A DNA stretch of 64,000 nt, taken from Caenorhabditis elegans (lineage: Eukaryota; Nematoda; Chromadorea; Rhabditida; Rhabditidae). The notes beneath the pieces are model-generated. The model did not search any database. It had not been told where the DNA came from and worked only from the letters and a program-made list of their open reading frames with translations. A program made the translations under genes and the position numbers. Positions 54,764 through 64,000 of the stretch are shown piece by piece; position 1 is the first letter of the stretch; each line of letters opens with the position of its first letter. The stretch lies in contig NC_003281.10 of NCBI RefSeq assembly GCF_000002985.6, forward strand, positions 434,001-498,000, written 5' to 3'.

Positions 54764-55452
54764 ATGCTTTCATTTACCTTCCTTCTGTGCCTTATCGCAA
54801 CAACGTCTGCCTCGTGGTTCCATAAAGCAACTAGTGATGCAGAAATACTGGAAATCACCAATGCTCATATAAAAGCTATCCAAGTTGCGACACGGTCAAT
54901 GAATGAAACGGCGACTCGGCAACTTTTTACTCTGGACTATAACAGTAAGTTGCGTTGTTCCATACGGTTAGGAGTACGGTACCGTACCACTTTAGGCTGA
55001 AATGGACTTGTGCGATTTAAAGCACTAAAGACTGTTGGTATATTCTAGAAGTGAGGGATTAGAGAATCACTGTAATGACTACTGTAACGTGTGGTATGTG
55101 TGTGTACAGTGTAGTAACTTCATACATGAGTGTACTGTAGGAGTACAAAAGAAATTACGAATACTGAAGTGCTTACTGTAGAAAACCTACCGTTCTGAAA
55201 AATTATAAATCAGCCAGATCCAAAATTCCAGATCCAAAAATCAATATCAACACTGTGATGCTGGTATGGGGCAGCTATGACAGTATCGTACCACTTTACG
55301 CGGAATTCTTCAACGGACGTAACCCACCGTACTCCCAATTTATTGACACTAAGATTTTGATGAAGAAACCCGAACGAACAATGGATTTGTATGTGACTTT
55401 GAGAAAAAGTAGCGAAAGTTCCACCGGATGGACTGCGTTTAATTTCACATAA
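54764..55452 (+). CDS. Small secreted protein, 2 exons, 133 aa
   Basis: Exons 54764-54944 (donor GTAAGT) and 55232-55452 (acceptor AAATTCCAG). An N-terminal signal peptide (LSFTFLLCLIATTSA) is followed by an alpha-rich then beta-rich stretch: ILEITNAHIKAIQVATRSMN, then VMLVWGSYDSIVPLYAEFFN and TGWTAFNFT at the C-terminus. There are no cysteines in the mature part. The pattern of an N-terminal helix and paired strands recalls nematode NTF2-like secreted proteins, but I cannot confirm this. AATAAA at 55497-55502 is 45 bases after the stop. The 287-bp intron could hide another exon. Confidence 0.6.
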
Positions 55453-57548
55453 TTTTTATTTTTTTGAATAATTATTTTTCGGGGAACTTGGTTTTGAATA
55501 AATTTTTAACAAATTGAACGTGGCTGCAAAACCTTGTAAGATATGAATTCTCATTAGCTGAGAAATTAAAATCACAGGCTTTCGAGAAAAAATTGGCGGG
55601 AAATTCGAATTTCTATTTAAAAAGTTTACAATATGCTAAAAATCTAGACAAACTTTAACTTTTCATATAAATTTGGCGGGAAACTCGAATTTAAATTTTT
55701 TTTTTTCAAAATATTTAAACAATTTTTTTTTTCTATTTAGAAGTTCAAATATGAGTTATTTGAAATTTCTTTTTTCTAAAAATTTTGCACGAAATTCAAA
55801 TTCATGGAGTTCGCTCTGGTTCAGTGGCTGGTCTTCTAATGAATTATGTTTGTTTTTTCGAACATCGAAAGGAAATAAGCGGGACTCATTTCATTGCTTC
55901 CTCCTTCATTGCTTCCTCCTTTTCTCCCTTTCGAATTGTACTACGAGACCCCCTTTGTGCATTATTATTTTACCCCCATTTTCCACCCCAAGACAGTCTC
56001 AAGTTATAGGAAATCTTCACATGATTTGCTCACAGTGCATGCACACAAAAAGTTATAAGATCTGAAGAGAGACGCAGACAGATTATTCAAACAGCAAGGG
56101 CTCCCACCACCGGAGAGGATCTGCGGATTCCGCCGTAATTTTACACTATCCGTCGGGGGCCGGACACTACTACACTGCCCTTTCCGCTGAACAGACGTTT
56201 CTATTCGTTTTTCATCGATTTTTGCATAAAGTTCGGGTTTAGTGGGTTTAGTAAACCTAAGAATTTCTAGGTTTTTTATGAATTTTAGGTCCTTTTTTTG
56301 AATTTATATAATTTATTTTAATGTAAATACTATGAAATTTTTATTTTGATTTTTTCCGAAAAAAAAATATCAAAAATTCCAGAAATATTTCAGCCGACCC
56401 ATAGCCGCCGGGTATAGCACTAGAGCCTCACGGCAGTACATATTTATTTAGAAACTCTAGTATTCCACGTGAAAAAATATATTTAAATATACCAGAAATT
56501 TTGAAGGAGTTGACGACTACAGTACTCCTTAAAGGCACACGTTTTTCTGATTTCAAGAAAATTTATCGGTTCGTGCCGTAGTTTTTGAGAAATCCGAGTG
56601 CCGTAGTTTTTGAGAAAAAATTTTCCTTGTGGTTGCCCATATAATTATTTTCATGACGAAAATCTGAAACGATGTTTTATGGGTCTGCTAAATATTTATC
56701 ATACCCAACTTTGGTCTGCTAAATATTTAGCATACCCAACTTTGGTCTGCTAAATATTTAGCATACCCAACTTTGGTCTGCTAAATATTTAGCAGACCCA
56801 TTTGGGATATTGAGTTTATCCTGAAATGATGATTTCCTTTGTTTAAATCCACTCAAATTCCGTTTTTTCTCTGAAATCCTCTAATCCCCTGAAAAAAACC
56901 TAAAAATATATTTTTTTTACTATATAAATTCGGATTTTTCCAGAAACCCCACATATTTTCGACTTTTCCCGAACTTTTCCCACTCGTTATCTCTATTTCT
57001 CTTCTATTCCCTAGGATATCTCTCCCGCCTGGGAGCTTTTCGAAAGCTCCAGAGCACCTGGGCGGAGCTCCCGCGGCAACTGGATTTTTTACCGTTATTC
57101 TTCATTCATTTTTCCAGGACATTAACAAATTTTCTTGCAGTGAAAATTTTTATTTCAAAAAAAAAGAAAAGAAAGTCAATTTTAGGATGTTATACATCTC
57201 CAAAATTCGTTAGTTTTAGCTTTAAAATCAAAGTTTTCATAAAAATTAAATTTGAAATCCCTCCAAAAAATAGTCTGCGCTTCACACTCTCTAACACGTG
57301 CCGGTGGAGCGCGCTTGCATTTTTCCTTTTTTGTTAATTTTTTTTTGCGGGAAACTTTTCGGGAAAATTACTCTAAAACTCAATAAAAACAGCTTTTAAG
57401 TGCATTTTTCTTGAAAATTAGTTTCAAAAATGATATTTTAATCAGTTTTACACCATTTTTGTCGATTTTTCCTCTTTTATCCGTCGAATTAATAGTATCT
57501 CCTGACAAAAATAATGATTTTATAGTTTTTTTTTTTTGGTTTTCAGCA
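55453..57548. promoter_or_regulatory. Intergenic and upstream region of unc-45
   Basis: No gene supported. A GC-richer block lies at about 56085-56180, a palindrome array at 56682-56803 and a perfect 20-bp inverted repeat, GGGAGCTTTTCGAAAGCTCC, at 57031-57050 inside a GC-rich stretch (57020-57090) that may be core promoter. TTTTCAG at 57540-57546 directly before the unc-45 ATG is a candidate trans-splice site or end of a leader intron. Confidence 0.4.
56682..56803. repeat. TGCTAAATATTTAGCA palindrome array, 4 units
   Basis: Inverse-orientation linker (ACCCAACTTTGGTCTGC), in the unc-45 upstream region: the only array in the set lying outside a gene body. Confidence 0.85.
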
Positions 57549-60500
57549 ATGGTTGCTCGAGTACAGACTGCGGAGGAGATCCGCGACGAGGGAAATGCTG
57601 CAGTTAAGGATCAGGATTATATAAAAGCTGATGAATTGTTGGTTTTTCTGAAATTTCAGTGGAAAACTGAAATTAAACTGATTTCCAGATACACTGAAGC
57701 TCTCCAACTCACCACTGACGAAGACAAGGCTCTTCGGCCGGTTTTGTACAGAAATCGAGCAATGGCTCGGCTGAAAAGAGACGATTTTGAAGGAGCACAA
57801 TCGGATTGCACGAAAGGTTTACAAAAAACCTGGAAAATTTGCTGAAAAACCTAAATTTACAGCTCTGGAATTCGACGGGGCCGATGTAAAAGCTCTCTTC
57901 AGACGATCGCTGGCTCGTGAACAGCTTGGAAATGTTGGGCCAGCTTTTCAAGACGCAAAAGAGGCTCTGAGGCTCTCGCCAAATGATAAGTGCGTGGAAA
58001 AACTAGGCGAAAACCGATGAAAATTAAAAGAAAAATAATTTTTTCTGGCACTTTCCAGTTATATTTCAAAGTTTTTATGACCAAATTTCAGTGAAAAATG
58101 CAAAAGTTGCAAATTTTGGGTCTGCTAAATATTTAGCAGACCCAACCTCCCGAAACTGATTTTTAAAGCTAAAAATTATTAGAATTTTCAGACGTTTCTC
58201 TCCGAAATATAGCATGCCAATAGAAAAATTGACAAAAATCAAGGTTTTCTCATCGAAAATAGCAAAATAACTTTTAAAAATCTACAGAAACTCACAATTT
58301 TTGTTTAAAATGCCAACATTTATAAATTTTCTAAATATTTAGTTTTAAATTTGTAATTTTCTCACTTTTTTCTGTGAAAAAATATGCAAAATGAAACTGA
58401 AAAATCCACTAAAACATGTTTAAAAATTTATCTTGAAGAAAAACGTAGGAAATTTCAAATTTGCAGCTAAAAAATCAGCGAAAAAATTTTTTTTTCAAAA
58501 TTTGAGGAGGTTGGGTATGCTAAATATTTAGCAGACCCAAGGAAAAATATTTAGCAGACCAAAGATAGGTATGCTAAATACTTAGCAGACCAAAGATAGG
58601 TATGCTAAATATTTAGCAGACCAAAGAAGGGTATGCTAAATATTTAGCAGACCCAAGGTGGGTATGCTAAATATTTAGCAGACCCAAGGAAAAATATTTA
58701 GCAGACCAAAGATAGGTATGCTAAATATTTAGCAGACCAAAGATGGATATGCTAAATATTTAGCAGACCAAAGATGGGTATGCTAAATAATTAGCAGACC
58801 AAAGATGGGTATGCTAAATAATTAGCAGACCCAAAGAAAAATATTTAGCAGACCAAAGTTGGGTATGCTAAATAATTAGCAGACCAAAGTTGGGTATGCT
58901 AAATATTTAGCAGACCAAAGTTGGGTATGCTAAATATTTAGCAGACCAAAGATGGGTATGCTAAATAATTAGCAGACCAAAGTTGGGTATGCTAAATATT
59001 TAGCAGACCCAAGGAAAAATATTTAGCAGACCAAAGATGGGTATGCTAAATATTTAGCAGACCCAAGGAAAAATATTTAGCAGACCAAAGATAGGTATGC
59101 TAAACATTTAGCAGACCCAAGGAAAAATATTTAGCAGACCAAAGATAGGTATGCTAAATATTTAGCAGACCAAAGATGGATATGCTAAATATTTAGCAGA
59201 CCAAAGATGGGTATGCTAAATAATTAGCAGACCCAAAGAAAAATATTTAGCAGACCAAAGATAGGTATGCTAAATATTTAGCAGACCAAAGATGGATATG
59301 CTAAATATTTAGCAGACCAAAGATGGGTATGCTAAATAATTAGCAGACCAAAGTTGGGTATGCTAAATATTTAGCAGACCCAAAGAAAAATATTTAGCAG
59401 ACCAAAGATAGGTATGCTAAATATTTAGCAGACCAAAGATGGGTATGCTAAATATTTAGCAGACCAAAGTTGGGTATGCTAAATATTTAGCAGACCCAAG
59501 ATTTTCTCACAATTCCACTTTTAAGCACTTAAAAATTCAATAATTTCACTCAAATTTCTATTTTTCAGAGGAATTGTTGAAGTTCTTCAGCGTCTCGTAA
59601 AAGCCAACAATGATAAGATTAAGCAGACCACTTCACTGGCTAATAAGGTTGGTTTTGTGACCTGAAACCACGAATTTTAAATGAATTTTCATTGAAAAAC
59701 CCCGAAATTTTCTCAGGTAACTGACATGGAAAAGCTAGCGTTCCGTGGTGAGGCGAAGGACACCGAACAGAAAATGACTGCGTTGAACAACTTGTTGGTT
59801 TTGTGCAGAGAATCTGAATCCGGAGCAACAGGAGTTTGGAATCAGGTATAGTTTTGGAAGCTGGACGAAAAATCTACATTTACTGGGAAAATTTAATGGA
59901 ACTTAAAAAAAAATTTAAAAAATGGAAATAAATTGAAAAATATACCGTATATTTGAAAAAAAAATGCAAAAAAAAACTGAATTTTCTAGATTTTCAGAGC
60001 AATTTTCAGATTGTTTTTCGAAAAATTTTGCAGTTTTTATCTAAATTTTTCCGATATTCCTTAAATTTAATTGTCGAAAGTTCAATTTTAATTTTTTTAA
60101 AGAAATTTTTTTAAACTGAAAATTGTAATTTTTTGTAGATTTTTAAAATTTATTTTGCTACAACGAGAAAACCTTAATTTTTGCCAATTTTCCGATTTTG
60201 TAGAAACATTTGAAAATTCAACTTTTTAGCTTTTAAAAAATCAGTTTAAAAAAAATTATTTTTCAAAATTTTAATTTTATCAAAGTATCCCGAATTTGAA
60301 TATTTTCCTGCAAAAATACCCAAAAAAAAAATTCTAATTTTTCCATATTTCCAGGGCGCACTTGTTCCATTCGTCCTGAACCTAATCAACGACGCATCGG
60401 AAAACGAGGAGGTTACCGTAACCGCAATCCGAATTCTCGACGAGACCATCAAAAATAGCGTCAGATGCATGAAATTCCTAGCTATGCACGACCCAGATGG

Positions 60501-63500
60501 CCCAAAATCCGTCCGTTTTGTGTGCCGGCTAATGTGCAAAAAATCCACAAAAGACTTTGTGGATGCCACTGGAATTCTGGTGCAACGTGTCTTCAATGCA
60601 ATGGCTAAAATGGATCGGCAAAAGGAGATGAAGCCGGATCCAGAGGTGGCAGAAGCCAATAAAATCTGGATAATTCGTGTGCTCTTGGAGCTTCAAGAGA
60701 TGCTTCAGGACCCGAAAGTTGGTGCAGTTCAGCGTGAGACGTGCATCGATTTATTCCTGAAAAATCTGATGCACATGGACGGTGGAATTCCACGTGGATG
60801 GTCGTGGAAGTTTGTGGAAGAACGTGGATTGCTCGCGTTGCTTGACGTGGCAAGTCAGATACCCGAACTGTGTGAATATCCGGTTTCTGCGGAGACTCGG
60901 CAACACGTGGCAATTTGTTTGCAGAGATTAGAGGAGGATATGGTTTTTGATACGAAACGGACTATTTTTAAGGAGAAAGTCGATATGTTCTTTAAGTACG
61001 GAACAAGGAAATCGGAAAAAAAACGTTTTTTGATTCGAAAAACTTAATAATTGTTAGATTTTTGAACTGGAAAAAGCAACAAAAAAAAATTAATTCGAAA
61101 AACGTTTAAATTTTTAAATTTTTGAATTTGAAAAAGCGAAAAAAAATTATAAAAAAATAATTTTTCCTCGAATCGAAATCTGAAAAATCGGATTTTTTAA
61201 ATTTAAAAAATTGAATTTTGTTTTGATTTTTACTATTCAAAAATAGATTTTTAAAAAATAAATATTTTAAAAATGGTTTTAAAAAAAGAAAAAAATTGTG
61301 GATTTTTTCTAAAATATCAACAAAAAACTTAAAAAAAAAAACTAGAAAAAAATACTAAAATTTTCGATTTTTGAAAAAAACTATTTAAAAAACTTTAAAT
61401 CGACAAACATTCAAAAGAAGAAAATTTACAACATTTTTATTTTCCCCGAAATTAGAAAGTAAAGAAAAATATAAGTTTTTTTAAAAAATTCTTGGAAGCT
61501 CGAGAAAAAATCGAAAAAAATTTAATAACTGAAAAGGAAAAATGGGAAATCGGAAAAAATGATTGATTCGGAAAACATAATTTTTTAGATTATTGAACTC
61601 GAAAAATCGAAAAAAAATTGTTTTTATTCGAAAAACTTGAAATTTTTAAGATTTTGAACTCAAAAAAGCAAAAACAAAGATTTTGACAATTTTTTCTCAA
61701 ATCGAAATCCGAAAAATCGCAATTTTTTCGATGTTTTGACTGATTCAAAAACAAAATATCAGAAAAAATTATTTTTTTAAATAAATATTTTGAAAATTGT
61801 AAAAAAAAAGAAAAAAATGCTCAAAAAATTGAGTAAAGTATAAAATTGGGGATATTTTTCTAAAATATCAACAAAAAAAACTATAAAAAAATAATAAAAT
61901 TTTCGATTTTTGAGAAAAAATCTTTAAAAAAATTTTAATCGACAAACTTTTTTATTTTCCCCGAAATTAGAAAATAAAGACAAATTTAATATATTTACAA
62001 ATTTTGGAAGCTCGAGAAAAAATCGAAAAAAAAACTACTTTAAAAATTATATTTTCCGACAAAAAATACCAAAAGTTCAAAAATCTCATATATTTTAAAT
62101 AAATTTTTTTGAAAACTTTTAGATTTTTTTCAAAAATTCAAAATTTGGAAAATTCAGACGCGGCGATATGTCTGCTATTTAACAAACTAATTTTTCACTG
62201 TAAAATTCTGATTTTCAAATGATAAATTGAAATTTCCAATGATTTTTACCCTAAAAATCCAATTTTCCAGTGCCCTAATCTCCCGTTGCACGAATGACGA
62301 TGAAGGTCACAAATACCGTATCAAACTATCATGCTTCTTGATTACAATGCTTCAAGGACCAGTTGATATTGGAATAAATCTTATCACAAATGATCAATTA
62401 ACTCCGATTATGCTCGAAATGGCCGCTTCACAGGATCATTTAATGCAAGGAATCGCTGCTGAGCTCATTGTTGCAACTGTTAGCAAACACGAAAGAGCTA
62501 TTAATATGTTGAAAGTCGGAATTCCGGTGCTCCGTGCGTTGTACGACTCTGAGGATCCTACTGTCAAGGTAATAGGGGCATGCTGAAAAGAATGGAAAAA
62601 TATATAGATTTTTTTAATTTTCAAAGTTTTCAGCGAAAAAATAAATAAAATCCACATGGATTTTATTTTTTAAAAAAACTTAAATATTTCTCGCAATTTT
62701 TGGATTAAAAAAAAATATAATTTCCTATTTTTTGCAGAATTCTGCATTAAAAAGATTTTCAAAAAAACAACAATTTGCGGAGAATTATGCAAAACATGTA
62801 TAAATACTTTCTTGGAAAAATACCGTAAAATCCACGTGGCAGCTCAAAAATTGACTGAAAATTTAGTAAAAATCACAGTTTTTAGGAAAATTGAAAATAT
62901 TGACTTCTCTCCAAAAAATTTTGAAGTTTTTGTTGAAAAACTCAGAAAAGTTGACAAAAATACTACGTTGAAAAGTATTAGAACATCCAAGTATCTACAT
63001 GGTTTTTCAAAAAAATTTCAAAAAAATTTAATCATTTCATTTATATTTGTAAAAGTTAATTCCATTAAAAGTTCGATAATCGAAAATTTTTTAGCAAATT
63101 GATTTTTCTGGAATTCCACGTGGAATTTCTACGTGAAAATCTGAAAAAAAAATCAGAATCCACGTGGCTTTTCACGTGGTGCCAGGCTGTTCCATTACGG
63201 TTTGATCTACAAAAAATGCGGGAATTTTTTCGCCCAAAAAATTGTGACGTATGCACGTTAATCATGCGATATCAGTTGAGAACTCTGCGTCTTTTCTCCC
63301 GCATTTTTTGTAGATCTACGTAGATCAAGCCGAAATAAGACACTCTGACACCACCACGTGGCTTTTCAAACACACCTCTCTATTAGAAGGACGTTTGGAA
63401 ATGTGTAAAGTCAATAAAATATAAAAATTATTCCAGGTCCGAGCTCTAGTTGGTCTTTGCAAGATCGGAGCCGCCGGAGGAGACGACATTTCGAAAGCAA

Positions 63501-64000
63501 CGATGAAAGAAGAAGCAGTGATCAGTTTGGCGAAGACTTGCAAGAAATTCCTTCTGGAAACCGAAAAATATTCAGTTGATATTAGAAGATACGCGTGTGA
63601 AGGGCTCTCCTATTTGTCTTTGGATGCTGATGTTAAGGAATGGATTGTTGATGATTCTCTGTTGCTCAAAGCTTTAGTACTTTTAGCAAAAAAGGCAGGA
63701 GCTCTATGTGTTTATACACTAGCAACTATCTATGCAAATCTCTCGAATGCATTTGAAAAGCCAAAAGTCGACGAGGAAATGGTAAAACTCGCGCAATTCG
63801 CGAAGCATCACGTCCCAGAAACTCATCCCAAGGATACGGAGGAATATGTTGAAAAACGAGTGAGAGCTCTCGTTGAGGAGGGAGCCGTTCCGGCTTGTGT
63901 GGCGGTTAGTAAGACGGAAAGTAAGAATGCGTTGGAGCTGATCGCGAGAAGTCTTTTGGCGTTTGCTGAGTACGAGGATCTTCGAGGACGGATTATTGCT
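57549..64000 (+). CDS. unc-45: UNC-45 myosin chaperone (5' part; truncated by window end)
   Basis: Exons: 57549-57637, 57689-57816, 57863-57989, 59569-59647, 59717-59845, 60355-60995, 62271-62568, 63437 to the window end, still open. This gives 685 codons so far of a protein I recall as about 960. The N-terminal TPR domain (about 1-115; EEIRDEGNAAVKDQDYIKAD, RNRAMARLKRDDFEGAQSDC) binds Hsp70/Hsp90 tails. The central domain follows (about 115-500), then the start of the C-terminal UCS domain, which binds the myosin motor. UNC-45 is a co-chaperone for folding and assembly of muscle myosin II thick filaments. The match to remembered C. elegans UNC-45 appears essentially identical. Intron 3 (57990-59568) carries the largest palindrome array and intron 6 (60996-62270) an AT-rich duplication. 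Confidence 0.97.
58507..59502. repeat. TGCTAAATATTTAGCA palindrome array, about 31 units
   Basis: The largest array of the family, filling most of unc-45 intron 3. Units alternate between full 31-bp copies (GGTATGCTAAATATTTAGCA plus GACCAAAGAT) and shorter ones (AAGGAAAAATATTTAGCAGA). Groups of five to six units recur in the same order, showing higher-order duplication. A single copy sits at 58119-58144. Confidence 0.95.
61030..62040. repeat. AT-rich tandem duplication in unc-45 intron 6
   Basis: Words such as CTAAAATATCAACAAAAAA, CTTTTTATTTTCCCCGAAATT-type segments and GGAAGCTCGAGAAAAAATCG occur at about 61307, 61437 and 61495 and again at about 61860, 61948 and 62007. This indicates a diverged duplication of roughly 510-550 bp. 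Confidence 0.55.
63174..63362. mobile_element. Inverted-repeat element (GTTTGATCTAC family), copy 5
   Basis: unc-45 intron 7. Starts CACGTGGTGCCAGGCTGTTC and ends ACACTCTGACACCACCACGTG. The inner arms AAAAATGCGGGAATTTTTT and CCCGCATTTTTTGTAGATC are clear. Confidence 0.75.

Overview
The window is nuclear DNA of a Caenorhabditis nematode and is almost certainly C. elegans, chromosome III. The evidence is threefold: near-verbatim UNC-45 and an APC8/CDC23 orthologue (MAT-3); short AT-rich introns ending in TTTCAG; and abundant degenerate TTAGGC, the nematode telomere repeat. Species and chromosome come from recognising the proteins, not from a search. Exon models were built by hand from splice sites and reading-frame phase.

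Layout. 0.9-9.3 kb: two tandem plus-strand AF4/FMR2 (AFF) family genes, 740 and 512 codons, sharing the C-terminal homology domain. 10.4-15.1 kb: two tiny single-pass membrane protein genes of similar build, separated by a GT microsatellite, a hAT-type MITE and a diverged ~600-bp triplication. 15.8-19.4 kb: about 22 copies of a 164-bp satellite. 19.8-29.7 kb: coding exons of one or two incompletely resolved minus-strand genes, separated by repeat-rich DNA. 30.9-37.7 kb: a minus-strand MPP-type MAGUK (L27-PDZ-SH3-guanylate kinase). 38.3-41.1 kb: a NEMP1-type inner nuclear membrane protein, divergent from the MAGUK. 41.5-48.2 kb: mat-3, 371 bp downstream of nemp-1 on the same strand, possibly operonic. 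50.6-51.4 kb: a small unrecognised 3-exon gene. 52.2-52.5 kb: a minus-strand glycine-rich secreted peptide gene of the NLP/caenacin antimicrobial type. 54.8-55.5 kb: a small secreted protein. 57.5 kb to the end: unc-45, truncated by the window edge.

The genes are not one pathway. They are a mixed set: transcription elongation (AFF), cell polarity or junction scaffolding (MAGUK), nuclear envelope (NEMP), ubiquitin ligase for mitosis (APC8), myosin chaperone (UNC-45) and innate immunity (NLP/CNC).

The most unusual content is non-coding. A 31-bp unit centred on the palindrome GCTAAATATTTAGC forms arrays in introns of every multi-exon gene from 31.6 to 59.5 kb and was not seen before 31 kb. The 164-bp satellite carries alternating variants. 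There are several MITEs with exact target-site duplications, one nested inside another. Four neighbouring loci show shared 5' architecture. No tRNA, rRNA, CRISPR or bacterial-type feature was found.
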